From contig DESD01000009.1 in the NCBI GenBank assembly GCA_002361935.1, positions 1 to 11,335 of the forward strand: 11,335 nucleotides of DNA, read 5' to 3'. Source of the stretch: Ruminococcaceae bacterium UBA3323. Its GTDB lineage: Bacteria; Bacillota; Clostridia; Oscillospirales; Acutalibacteraceae. Positions 1 to 6,972 of the stretch are shown in pieces. A model generated the notes under the pieces. It was given only the letters and a program-made list of their open reading frames with translations. It was not told the origin of the DNA and made no database searches. The translations under genes were made by a program, and so were the position numbers. Position 1 is the stretch's first letter. Each line of letters opens with the position of its first letter.

Positions 1-23
1 GTAAGGCAGAGCCAAAGGGACAT
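1..23 (-). CDS. Possible first codons of a further gene, cut by the window edge
   Basis: Reading leftward, an ATG at 23-21 is followed by six further whole codons (M-S-L-W-L-C-L) before the window ends. An AAAGGA ribosome binding site at 29-34 lies five bases upstream, and a good promoter match lies at 55-83. These signals together, placed just beyond the terminator of the aminotransferase gene, make a real start plausible. Seven codons are too few to name a product. The call rests on the upstream signals only and could be wrong. Confidence 0.35.
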
Positions 24-54
24 ATAAATCCTTTAAAAATAAATGGTCACATTT

Positions 55-83
55 ATTTTATCATAGGAAAAACCCGTTTTCAA
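55..83 (-). promoter_or_regulatory. Sigma-70/SigA-type promoter for the gene entering at the left edge
   Basis: On the minus strand TTGAAA (83-78) is followed after exactly 17 bases by TAAAAT (60-55). The match to TTGACA/TATAAT is five of six at each box. It sits between the terminator of the aminotransferase gene and the ATG at 23. Confidence 0.5.
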
Positions 84-128
84 TATAAAAATAGGCTGAT
101 GTGCGAATAAACCTGCAGTGATTTCGGC

Positions 129-148
129 GGAACGCAACAATGCGTTCC
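129..148. repeat. Perfect 8-bp inverted repeat with 4-base loop
   Basis: GGAACGCA (129-136), loop ACAA, then TGCGTTCC (141-148). No T-run follows on either strand, so it is not a standard intrinsic terminator. It lies just beyond the terminator of the aminotransferase gene, so it may add 3'-end stability or be a small dispersed repeat. Confidence 0.6.
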
Positions 149-162
149 ATACACGGTAGTAC

Positions 163-193
163 AAAAATACGGACAGGCGTTAAACCCTGTCCG
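163..193 (-). terminator. Rho-independent terminator of the aminotransferase gene
   Basis: On the minus strand an 8-bp GC-rich stem, CGGACAGG/CCTGTCCG (193-186 with 177-170), has an 8-base loop. It is followed by a U-rich tail, TATTTTTG, at about 169-162. It begins 43 bases after the aminotransferase stop codon and is oriented to end that transcript. Confidence 0.85.
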
Positions 194-235
194 CACAAAT
201 GAAATATTTACATTTTATCTTTATCTATTTAAGAT

Positions 236-1453
236 TCAGTCCTGACGGTAAGAGGAGAGGAAATCGGCAATAGTTCCTGTTGCCTCCTTAAGCACCTCAA
301 GACGGGGAAGATAAACTACTCTGAAATGGTCCGGTTCTTTCCAGTTGAATCCACCGCCGTGGATAATCAGAATTTTCTTCTCACGGAGCAAGTCAAGCGC
401 AAACTGCTCGTCATTGTGAATATTGAACTTTTTAGTATCAATTTTTGGGAAAATGTAGAATGCCGCCTTGGGTTTAACCGCCGTAATTCCGGGAATGTCA
501 TTGAGCGCATTGTAAATATATTCTCTCTGCTCGTAAATTCTGCCGCCGGGGACAATGTAATTGTTAACGCTCTGGTAGCCGCCAAGAGCCGTTTGAACAA
601 TTGACTGTGCAGGCACATTTGAGCACAGGCGCATATTAGAAAGCATATTAAGACCCTCAATGTAATCCTTTGCACAGGATTTATCGCCGCTTAAGATCAT
701 CCAACCTATTCTGTAGCCTGCAATCATATGAGATTTTGAAAGTCCGCTGAATGTAACGCAAAAAACATCGGGAGCAAGAGACGCAATTGAAATATGCTCC
801 TCACCGTCCATTACAAGGCGGTCGTAAATTTCGTCCGAAAAAATCATAAGTCCGTTTTCCCTTGCAATCTGCACAATTTGCAAAAGCAACTCTTTAGGGT
901 AAAGCGCACCTGTGGGGTTGTTGGGGTTGATTATAACAATAGCCTTGGTTCTGTCGGTTATTTTGCTCTTAATATCGTCAATATCAGGGTACCATTCGGC
1001 GCTTTCATCACAAATATAGTGAACCGCAGTACCGCCCGCAAGAGTAACGCATGCAGTCCAAAGCGGATAATCGGGAGAGGGTACGAGAACCTCGTCACCG
1101 CTGTCAAGAAGCGCCGACATACTTAAATTTATAAGCTCGCTGACTCCGTTACCCGTAAAAATATCGTTAACCGACAAATTCGGGATATTTTTATTCTGTG
1201 CATACTGCATTATGGCTTTTCTTGCAGAGAACAGACCCTTTGCATCGGAATACCCCTCGCAGTCGGTTAACTGGCGCTGCATATCGTAAATTACCTCGTC
1301 AGGCGTACGAAAACCGAACGGCGCAGGGTTGCCGATATTAAGCTTTAAAACGTGCATTCCGCGCGCTTCCATCTTCGCCGCCTCTTCAACAACAGGCCCT
1401 CTTACATCGTAAAGCACATTATCAAGTTTTGAAGATTTTTTAAATTCACGCAT
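236..1453 (-). CDS. alaA: AlaA-type alanine aminotransferase (PLP-dependent, class I)
   Basis: This is a cytosolic PLP enzyme of aminotransferase fold type I. By similarity to E. coli AlaA it interconverts pyruvate plus glutamate with alanine plus 2-oxoglutarate. The protein is 405 aa, the usual AlaA length, and many blocks recalled from AlaA are present: SSKL-DNV near the N-terminus, LKLNIGNPAPFGF (36-48), GNGVSELI (101-108) and IINPNNPTG (174-182). The PLP-binding lysine is K240 in SGLSKSHMIAGYR. D207 and Y210 of SDEIYD and the substrate-binding R378 in HFRVV are also in place. The ATG has an AAAGGA site seven bases upstream. The gene has its own promoter (1508-1536) and terminator (163-193), so it is probably monocistronic. 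Family assignment is firm, while the alanine specificity is inferred from overall similarity. Confidence 0.93.
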   Translation of the reverse strand: MREFKKSSKLDNVLYDVRGPVVEEAAKMEARGMHVLKLNIGNPAPFGFRTPDEVIYDMQRQLTDCEGYSDAKGLFSARKAIMQYAQNKNIPNLSVNDIFTGNGVSELINLSMSALLDSGDEVLVPSPDYPLWTACVTLAGGTAVHYICDESAEWYPDIDDIKSKITDRTKAIVIINPNNPTGALYPKELLLQIVQIARENGLMIFSDEIYDRLVMDGEEHISIASLAPDVFCVTFSGLSKSHMIAGYRIGWMILSGDKSCAKDYIEGLNMLSNMRLCSNVPAQSIVQTALGGYQSVNNYIVPGGRIYEQREYIYNALNDIPGITAVKPKAAFYIFPKIDTKKFNIHNDEQFALDLLREKKILIIHGGGFNWKEPDHFRVVYLPRLEVLKEATGTIADFLSSYRQD

Positions 1454-1507
1454 ATATATTTCCTTTCAGGACTAAATTTAAATAATAGGTTGTTTTTTGT
1501 TTTATAC

Positions 1508-1536
1508 ATTATAGAACATCCGAGCGGCAAATTCAA
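1508..1536 (-). promoter_or_regulatory. Promoter of the aminotransferase gene
   Basis: TTGAAT (1536-1531) is separated by exactly 17 bases from a perfect TATAAT (1513-1508) on the minus strand. It lies in the 98-base gap upstream of the ATG at 1453. The long leader (about 50 bases) shows no obvious attenuator. Confidence 0.75.
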
Positions 1537-1551
1537 CAATAAAATAAATAA

Positions 1552-2070
1552 TTACTTATCTGTTTTTAAGCTGAATTCCCATTTGCAGCAGCAGTCCTTG
1601 TCCGTCACATCGGGGTAACAGCTAAGGCATTTGCACTCGATTCTGTCATCAATTGTTTTAGCAAAACCGCTGTATTCAACAATGCCCACCGACTTGCACG
1701 GGTGGTACGGCATACCCTTGCGCTCCCGTGCGGTTTGAACTCGGCATTTTTTCATTGTATAAATAAGTTTCCCGTCTATATATTCAAAGGTTGCTTCGTT
1801 AAGGTTTGCATAAAAGCGAAGCTTTAAGGCTTTTTCTAACCCTTCAAGACCCGAATGTTCCGAAAGTCCCAAAAAGTCCTTGATTCTTTTTGCCTCGATA
1901 ACGGTAAACCGCTCCCACGCATTTTTATCGTGAAGCATCGCTTTGTCCATACCGTCAGTCTGCTCAACGGACTGAAACCAAACGCCGTCAAGAGCAAGCC
2001 AGTTTTTTGAATATATCTCTATAAGCCTTATCAGCTCTTCCTTTGAAAATTCTGAAAGCTCGTTATTCAT
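1552..2070 (-). CDS. DUF6125-like Cys-rich cytosolic protein
   Basis: This 172-aa soluble protein has no signal peptide or membrane segment. It matches a family I recall as DUF6125: an N-terminal block with LSEFSKEELIRLIE and KNWLALDGVWFQSVE, a D-K-N-AW-RF-T-VIEAKRIKDFL segment, then CRVQTARERKGM (109-120) and PCKSVGIVEYSGFA (124-137). The C-terminal 30 residues are rich in cysteine (C146, C148, C151 and C160-162), which together with C109 and C125 suggests metal or Fe-S binding. The reaction is unknown. It starts 16 bases after the acetyltransferase gene and uses a GGGGG ribosome binding site inside that gap, so the two are probably co-transcribed. Confidence 0.75.
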   Translation of the reverse strand: MNNELSEFSKEELIRLIEIYSKNWLALDGVWFQSVEQTDGMDKAMLHDKNAWERFTVIEAKRIKDFLGLSEHSGLEGLEKALKLRFYANLNEATFEYIDGKLIYTMKKCRVQTARERKGMPYHPCKSVGIVEYSGFAKTIDDRIECKCLSCYPDVTDKDCCCKWEFSLKTDK

Positions 2071-2086
2071 TGTAAGTTATCCCCCG

Positions 2087-2713
2087 TCATTTTTGCTTAA
2101 ACCGTTTGATTTCATTTTGGAGATTTTCCAAAAACAAGCCTGCTTGGGCACCGTCCATTTGCGTGTGGTGAAACTGGAAAGAGACTGTTAAATAATACTT
2201 AAACAGCTTCTTTTTGTATTTTCCCCATATCATAAACGGGTTGTTAAAAATTCCGCTGTACATTCCCACCGCTCCGTCTATTTCCGTTTCTGTTACAGCG
2301 GAAGTTCCGATAACCATACTGTCTGTAAGGTCAATATTTTCGCACGCTTGTGCCGCCTGCCGTGTGCATTTTAAATACCTGCGGTTGTATTCCGCCAAAT
2401 CGTCAGTATAAAGTATATCAACAGAATTTATTTCACCGTTTTTGTTTTTAACAATTGTGTTTACCGCAAGAGAATCGTACTGCACCAGCGTATCACCTAC
2501 GGGGAGCAGATAAAATTCCTCTATCGGCGAAGCGGCTTTTCCTATGCACCAATCCAAAAGCATATTAAATTTAAGCCCTTTTTTCCTGCCGTATTTCACT
2601 AACGCAGTTACATCTAACGTCTTAAACAGTGTCACCGTAGGATTCGGGGCGTGCATCCAAAGCTCAAAAGCCTCGGCACGCTTTGTCTGTTTATAATCTA
2701 CCTCTTTGACCAT
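2087..2713 (-). CDS. CatA-like O-acetyltransferase
   Basis: This 208-aa protein has the chloramphenicol-acetyltransferase fold (BAHD/CAT superfamily), which transfers acetyl from acetyl-CoA to a hydroxyl group. It shows the signature HHTQMDG (182-188), where the second histidine is the expected general base and the aspartate is the structural partner. The Y-PVGDTLVQYDSLAVNTIV stretch and the length (CAT is about 215-220 aa) also fit. A GGAGGG ribosome binding site lies about four bases before the ATG. It sits between housekeeping-type genes and lacks the sequence blocks of classic CatA resistance enzymes, so the natural acceptor is unknown and chloramphenicol resistance should not be assumed. 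Confidence 0.85.
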   Translation of the reverse strand: MVKEVDYKQTKRAEAFELWMHAPNPTVTLFKTLDVTALVKYGRKKGLKFNMLLDWCIGKAASPIEEFYLLPVGDTLVQYDSLAVNTIVKNKNGEINSVDILYTDDLAEYNRRYLKCTRQAAQACENIDLTDSMVIGTSAVTETEIDGAVGMYSGIFNNPFMIWGKYKKKLFKYYLTVSFQFHHTQMDGAQAGLFLENLQNEIKRFKQK

Positions 2714-2803
2714 ATTCCCTCCGTAATATATAAATCAGCCGACAATTTATGAATAACCGTATAAATTTTCTAATCTCAAAGCTTTAAATATTCACTTAAA
2801 GCC

Positions 2804-3592
2804 TTATATTTCAAGTTGTTCCTGTATGAATTTAATTTTATCAGAGTCTTTCTTGTTTCTTATCTGCGTTCTGTATCCGTCCTTTGCCGAGGCGGTATAA
2901 ACCTTTAAATACTGCTCCAAAGACAGCAGTCTGAAACGGGTATTTTCCTTTTTTATTTCCGCTATGTCAGATATACAAATATCCGCAAAAGGCTCCAAAT
3001 CTTCTATCCCTGCATAGGAATAGTGAACCCCGTTTTTGTCAAATGTATGCTCGCTTTCATCTGTGAGCACATACCCGTTTTTCTCAAGAAGATTCTTAAA
3101 CCCGTCCCATTTTTCAGTAATAAAAGCTTCGGGTATTAAAATATCAATGTCATCGGCATTTAAGTCTTTTCCCGTCAAATATTCCAAGCCCAAAGAGCCG
3201 TACAGCAACGGTACAATCCCCAATTCTTCTGAAATAAGCCGTGCATTTTCAAAAAAGCCATTCATATTGTTTTTCCGTTTTTCTATTGCAATTGATGATA
3301 CAATCGCATACACTACCACTGCAATTTCAACCGCTGTCCCTAAATAAAAGAGCCATTTCGTTTGCAGTATTATTTCTACCGTATTTATCAAGAAGATAAT
3401 TCCGATCAAAGCAAATACAATTCCCGACTGTTTGTAATGCGGTTTTTTGTTCATTGTTTCCCTATCCTGCTTTGAAGCGCCGATATATGCATTGTTAAAC
3501 AGAAAGCCTTTTTCCCTAAACTGCAAAATGCTTATTACAAAACAGACAATTGCTATTGCACCTAATACAATCGCCCCGATTACTTTTACCAT
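2804..3592 (-). CDS. Membrane-anchored nucleotidyltransferase-fold protein (DUF3784-like N-terminus)
   Basis: This 262-aa protein has two parts. Residues 1-101 hold three predicted membrane helices (about 4-24, 57-77 and 80-101), with a G-FLFNNAYIGASKQDRETMNKK loop reminiscent of DUF3784 proteins. Residues 110-262 look like a minimal nucleotidyltransferase-fold domain: a helix, YGSLGLEYL (131-139) containing the G-S turn, DDIDILIP (147-154) giving the D148-x-D150 metal pair, a possible third acid at D204 (FADICI), and the usual C-terminal helices with R-x-KD. The substrate is unknown. The ATG has AAGGA nine bases upstream, and that site overlaps the TAA of the remnant at 3605-3715. Downstream is a 90-base gap to the acetyltransferase gene. 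Confidence 0.7.
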   Translation of the reverse strand: MVKVIGAIVLGAIAIVCFVISILQFREKGFLFNNAYIGASKQDRETMNKKPHYKQSGIVFALIGIIFLINTVEIILQTKWLFYLGTAVEIAVVVYAIVSSIAIEKRKNNMNGFFENARLISEELGIVPLLYGSLGLEYLTGKDLNADDIDILIPEAFITEKWDGFKNLLEKNGYVLTDESEHTFDKNGVHYSYAGIEDLEPFADICISDIAEIKKENTRFRLLSLEQYLKVYTASAKDGYRTQIRNKKDSDKIKFIQEQLEI

Positions 3593-3604
3593 AATATCAT
3601 ATCC

Positions 3605-3715
3605 TTAAATGTCGCAATTCTGCTTTTTAATTCGTGTCATCACCGCCACGCACTCCACATGGAACGAGAGGATAGCAAGTCTGTTATCGCCTTTTAGTAA
3701 TTTAAGGAAATATTT
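3605..3715 (-). pseudogene. Remnant resembling the 3' end of a RumA/RlmD-type rRNA uracil methyltransferase
   Basis: A 36-codon open frame with no good start runs from just after a TAG (3718-3716) to TAA (3607-3605). Its second half reads FHVECVAVMTRI, followed by a basic tail. The HVE[TC]V-hydrophobic-hydrophobic pattern is the well-known C-terminal signature of the 23S rRNA (uracil-5)-methyltransferase family (RumA/RlmD/RlmCD). Nothing of the catalytic body is present upstream in this window. The stop codon overlaps the ribosome binding site of the next gene, as expected if a full gene once ended here. The alternative is chance resemblance in a short frame. Confidence 0.4.
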
Positions 3716-3759
3716 CTAAGTCGGGTTTGGTCTTTTGTCCATTTATGGGAATATATCTA

Positions 3760-4821
3760 TTATGATACTCTAATTTTTGATGCTATAGTATCGATAACAT
3801 CATTATATGTAGTGCAAATAAAGTCCGCAGACAACTCTATCATTAAATTTCTCAAGCTTGAACTATCTCCCTCTAAAATGTCACAATTGGAACTATAATA
3901 AAGAATAATCGTTTTTCCGAGTTTTTTGGCCATTCCAATTAGTGCTGCTGCCCCTGCATCCGTTTCGGTCCCATCAGCACAAACAGCAAGTATATCACTG
4001 GAAAAGAGCATTTTTATATCATTTTCACCCCGAACGATAACACTATCCTCCTTCGAAGAAAATCTTTCTGTACAATAATAAGTTATTCCACGTTTTTCTA
4101 AACCATCTGTGATCTGCCTCTCAATCATTCTTGTCCATTCATATCGTCCTCCCAGCATATCTATACAAACACTTTTACGAGGAAGTTCAGAATTAACTGG
4201 AGCAGGAATATATGAATTATAATCTTCATATAACTTTCTAATAATCGGGGTCAACTTTTCTAAAATATTATCTTCGGCTTGTTTTAATCTCTCTGCATAT
4301 TCTTCTGCAATCAATTCCATTTTCCCACAATCAGATGAAATTTCATATTTTGAAGCCGGAATTTCAGGCATATAGATGTACTCTGCTATAATTCTATGTA
4401 TAATTGGATCTGAATGATATACTAGCTTTTTATCAATTCTGTAGTATTGAACATCAGAAGAAAGCAAGATTATTGGAACATTATTTGCAAAAGCATAGCC
4501 AATCTCCATACATATTCCATCATCCTTGGTTGGATCATCTAAATAGGTAATTAATGAATGTAGATGTTCCAATCTACTAATATCAGCATCATAAATTACC
4601 TGAAAGGCATTATCACATTTTAACAATTGATCTTCATTAGTATCTCTAAATGGCAAATATAGTGGATACACTTCCAATACACTACCTTCATCACTGACGC
4701 AATTTTTTAGTATTTCATAGACCTTTCGCTCAAGAGTGTTTCCAGCCATTTTATCACAAATATTAAATAATTTTGTCGCTATATAAATTTTTTTCTCTCC
4801 ATTTAGTAGTTTTTTCTTCAT
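3760..4821 (-). CDS. Tandem nucleoside 2-deoxyribosyltransferase-like protein
   Basis: This 353-aa soluble protein appears to hold two copies of the Rossmann-like NDT/DNPH1 fold. Domain 1 (about 11-160) starts with the strand IYIATKLFN and has DDGICMEIGYAFANN (100-114). This aligns with the D-x-G-x-x-x-E-L-G-Y-A block of NDT enzymes, placing the catalytic nucleophile at E106 and the supporting Asp at D100. Domain 2 (about 216-350) repeats the plan, from VCIDMLGGRYEW through SSDILAVCADG to DAGAAALIGMAKK (288-300), but the nucleophile position is L294. So one half looks active and the other degenerate. NDT-family enzymes transfer or hydrolyse the N-glycosidic bond of deoxynucleosides, and relatives such as DNPH1 and MilB/BlsM act on monophosphates. 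Its ATG overlaps the methyltransferase stop (ATGA), with GAGGG about ten bases upstream. It is the last gene of the run, and no terminator follows. Confidence 0.75.
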   Translation of the reverse strand: MKKKLLNGEKKIYIATKLFNICDKMAGNTLERKVYEILKNCVSDEGSVLEVYPLYLPFRDTNEDQLLKCDNAFQVIYDADISRLEHLHSLITYLDDPTKDDGICMEIGYAFANNVPIILLSSDVQYYRIDKKLVYHSDPIIHRIIAEYIYMPEIPASKYEISSDCGKMELIAEEYAERLKQAEDNILEKLTPIIRKLYEDYNSYIPAPVNSELPRKSVCIDMLGGRYEWTRMIERQITDGLEKRGITYYCTERFSSKEDSVIVRGENDIKMLFSSDILAVCADGTETDAGAAALIGMAKKLGKTIILYYSSNCDILEGDSSSLRNLMIELSADFICTTYNDVIDTIASKIRVS

Positions 4822-5510
4822 TTAAAATCATCCCTCTTTCTCAAAATCATATAATACAGAAATGGTACGTCATCGACACTTGTATTCAAATGTTTTGCCA
4901 ATCCCAATATAACACTTGAAATAATTTTACAGGGAATTAGATTGTTCGGCGTTAAAATATCATATCGCAAACATTCAAAGTCATATGATGCCGTTAATGC
5001 AAGCAAGTTTTGCTTTGTATAAACATATGGGTGCCAAATTTTTAGTCGAAAATCACTAGATAAAATGTAACGGCCGTCATATCTACCTATAGATTTTAGA
5101 TAGTCAACATATTCTGAAGTAGTTTCGGAAAGTAAAACAATTCCATTGAATTTCAGTACTCGTCTAAATTCCGCTAATGAATCTCCATTAAAATAACTTC
5201 CATTTAATGTACTCACAATTATATCATATGTACTATCTTCATACGGCAACATATATGCTGAACAGCAATTAAATTCTATTTGATAGTTTTTATGTTCAAA
5301 AGCCCTTTTAGTATAATTTACAGCTTCAGCATTAATATCGGTAAAAGTAATGTTCAAACCAGCTTTACAATAATCTTCAAGAGATGCACCAGTCCCTCCT
5401 CCGACAAATAATACTTTTTCATTACCGTTAATAAATCCTTTAATGGTATTCCTAAAAAATGCCCCTCTTATTATATCAATACATTTTAATGAACCTAATC
5501 GTTCTTGCAT
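4818..5510 (-). CDS. Class I SAM-dependent methyltransferase
   Basis: This 230-aa Rossmann-fold methyltransferase resembles the Methyltransf_11/UbiE type. It has motif I VLFVGGGTGASL (33-44, with glycines replacing the usual D-x-G-x-G spacing only partly), acidic strand-2 end FTDIN (D58), then PYEDSTYDIIVSTL (89-102) and an F-R-R-V-LK-NGIVLL strand (about 115-127). The acceptor cannot be told from sequence; small nucleoside or sugar substrates fit the neighbours. I chose the ATG at 5510 because GGAGAG (5523-5518) lies seven bases before it. A TTG at 5516, overlapping the stop of the kinase gene, is an alternative but sits only one base from that site. Its TGA overlaps the ATG of the downstream gene. 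Confidence 0.85.
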   Translation of the reverse strand: MQERLGSLKCIDIIRGAFFRNTIKGFINGNEKVLFVGGGTGASLEDYCKAGLNITFTDINAEAVNYTKRAFEHKNYQIEFNCCSAYMLPYEDSTYDIIVSTLNGSYFNGDSLAEFRRVLKFNGIVLLSETTSEYVDYLKSIGRYDGRYILSSDFRLKIWHPYVYTKQNLLALTASYDFECLRYDILTPNNLIPCKIISSVILGLAKHLNTSVDDVPFLYYMILRKRDDFK

Positions 5511-5512
5511 AA

Positions 5513-6367
5513 TCAAACTCTCCGAACCTTTAACATTTCCAAAAGATAGTTACTAGAATAATCTTTTAATTTAAAATAAGAACACATGCTACCAAATCTT
5601 AGTGCCGTTTCTAGTTGCCCATTTAAACACAGTCCAGCAATTGCACCACCTGCAAAACAATCTCCTGCTCCCGTTGGATCGACAACCGTATTTGCTGTCA
5701 TTGGTTCCATTATTATGACCTCTTTATGACTCACTGCATAATTCTTGATGTGCGAAGTGATAAATGCAATGTTTTTTATCCTCTTTTTCAAAAAGTCGAT
5801 AGTTTCCTCTAACGTGTTACACTCTGACAAAAAGCAGGCTTCTTCGTAATTCATAAATATATAATCTATTTTATCTAGCAATGAACAATAAAGCTCTTTA
5901 TTGCGAAGCAAATTATCTATGTGAAATTGCATTGCAATCACAGCATCTTTATTACTATCCGTTATTATCTGCAATGTCTTAAAATCTTGCTCAGGAACTG
6001 TTTCACATATATTGTATAAATCATATTGATCCATATAGGATATATTTTCATAAATGTGCGGCTCAGAGTCTCTAATATCCATTGAAAACTTTTCTTCACA
6101 AAAACGCAATTCCTCATCATAGTACATATTGAAACGTATGGTGTGTTCGAAATCGATGATATGATTGGTTCCAATCCCAATTTGCTGAAGTTCGTTTATT
6201 AAGTTCGCCCATTCTTTTTTGTTAACATAGCACAGCATATCCGTTTTCATTCCCATAAGTGCAGCAGACAAACAAAAATGCAATACAGAACCTCCGTAAT
6301 TTTTATTAACCTTGTTGTTTATAGTAGTAACATCCCATCCAATCTGACCTACGCTTAGAACTTTCAA
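5513..6367 (-). CDS. PfkB/ribokinase-family kinase
   Basis: This 284-aa kinase is of the ribokinase superfamily, whose members phosphorylate sugars or nucleosides with ATP. The N-terminus KVLSVGQIGWDV and GGSVLHFCLSAALMG (25-39) match the substrate-binding first segment. NYEEACFL (173-180) is the N-x-x-E metal region. DPTGAGDCFAGGAIAG (230-245) is PfkB signature 2, with D236 as catalytic base. Start is TTG at 6367: an in-frame TAG lies two codons upstream, the conserved N-terminus begins immediately, and a six-G run (6381-6376) sits eight bases away. It overlaps the thymidylate-kinase-like gene by four bases (TTGA). The substrate is unknown. In this setting a nucleoside or deoxyribose substrate is plausible, but that is inference from neighbours. 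Confidence 0.88.
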   Translation of the reverse strand: MKVLSVGQIGWDVTTINNKVNKNYGGSVLHFCLSAALMGMKTDMLCYVNKKEWANLINELQQIGIGTNHIIDFEHTIRFNMYYDEELRFCEEKFSMDIRDSEPHIYENISYMDQYDLYNICETVPEQDFKTLQIITDSNKDAVIAMQFHIDNLLRNKELYCSLLDKIDYIFMNYEEACFLSECNTLEETIDFLKKRIKNIAFITSHIKNYAVSHKEVIIMEPMTANTVVDPTGAGDCFAGGAIAGLCLNGQLETALRFGSMCSYFKLKDYSSNYLLEMLKVRRV

Positions 6368-6972
6368 TAACTACACCCCCCATTCATAAAAAGTTGTTCT
6401 TGAATAATCCTCTCTATATTTTGCGCAACTATCAATTGGCTTTTTCCTACTGTTTCAATGCAAAATACTTTTATGTCTAATCCATCTGATATTAGCTTTT
6501 CGTAGTTGCTTTTAACCTTTAATAGACTTTCAGAAGTTTCAAAAAAATCTATATTTCCATTACGATTTTTAATCCTCTCTATAGCGGCTTCAACAGTAAC
6601 ATCAAGATAGAAAACCATATCCGGTTTCTTTAGAAATTGATGCAACATTAACAACCACTCTTTATCTACATTCATCATTTGGTATGCTACAGTAGACAAG
6701 TAATTTCTGTCACTTATAACAAAATCATAGCCATCTTCTATACGTTCTTGGATGTCATACGAGTCGGCAGCATATAACAGAGCAAGCGAAGTTTGATTTA
6801 TATGTAAATTTTTCATCTGATTTCTTAATAACAAACCTATCTCTGAGTGACTAGGTTCAGAAATCTGAAGCACTTTATATCCACGTTGAATCAAGCTATC
6901 TGAAATTTTTGAACAAATGCTTGTCTTACCGCTCCCATCAATTCCCTCAAAAACAATATAATGTCCTTTCAT
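6364..6972 (-). CDS. Thymidylate kinase-family protein (divergent Tmk)
   Basis: This 202-aa P-loop kinase has the Tmk plan (dTMP + ATP to dTDP + ADP), close to the usual 205-215 aa. It has the Walker A GIDGSGKT (10-17), EP (39-40, shortened from the TREPGGT block), LLYAADSYDIQ (65-75, where Tmk normally has AADRAQH), ISDRNY (86-91, equivalent to the DRY/DRH motif), and the LDV strand with R-I-KNRNG lid residues (about 133-139). The Arg-to-Ser change in the AAD-R block and the shortened TREPGG block touch the nucleotide-binding site, so specificity may differ from the housekeeping enzyme. It overlaps its upstream neighbour by four bases (ATGA), and the next gene starts in its stop codon. A second, accessory copy of Tmk in a chromosome is itself unusual. 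Confidence 0.87.
   Translation of the reverse strand: MKGHYIVFEGIDGSGKTSICSKISDSLIQRGYKVLQISEPSHSEIGLLLRNQMKNLHINQTSLALLYAADSYDIQERIEDGYDFVISDRNYLSTVAYQMMNVDKEWLLMLHQFLKKPDMVFYLDVTVEAAIERIKNRNGNIDFFETSESLLKVKSNYEKLISDGLDIKVFCIETVGKSQLIVAQNIERIIQEQLFMNGGCSY

Noticed and set aside
129..148. Second intrinsic terminator for the aminotransferase gene
   Set aside because: A perfect hairpin is present but neither strand has a T-run after it, so it was listed as an inverted repeat instead.
326..1126. Plus-strand open frames opposite the aminotransferase gene
   Set aside because: They lie wholly inside a strongly conserved AlaA-type gene on the other strand, show no family resemblance, and have no ribosome binding sites. 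They are shadows.
2087..2713. Calling this a chloramphenicol resistance gene (cat)
   Set aside because: The HHxxxDG motif shows the CAT fold only. CatA-like acetyltransferases without resistance activity are common in Clostridia, and the gene is in a chromosomal context.
3036..3347. A 103-codon plus-strand frame opposite the nucleotidyltransferase-fold gene
   Set aside because: Low-complexity Ser/Phe/Ile composition typical of antisense reading. The opposite-strand protein has recognisable domain structure.
3669..3700. Hairpin GATAGCA/TGTTATC followed by CTTTT as terminator of the nucleotide cassette
   Set aside because: The stem is better formed and the T-run lies on the plus strand, whereas the cassette is on the minus strand. 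On the minus strand the stem has a mismatch and no T-run follows.
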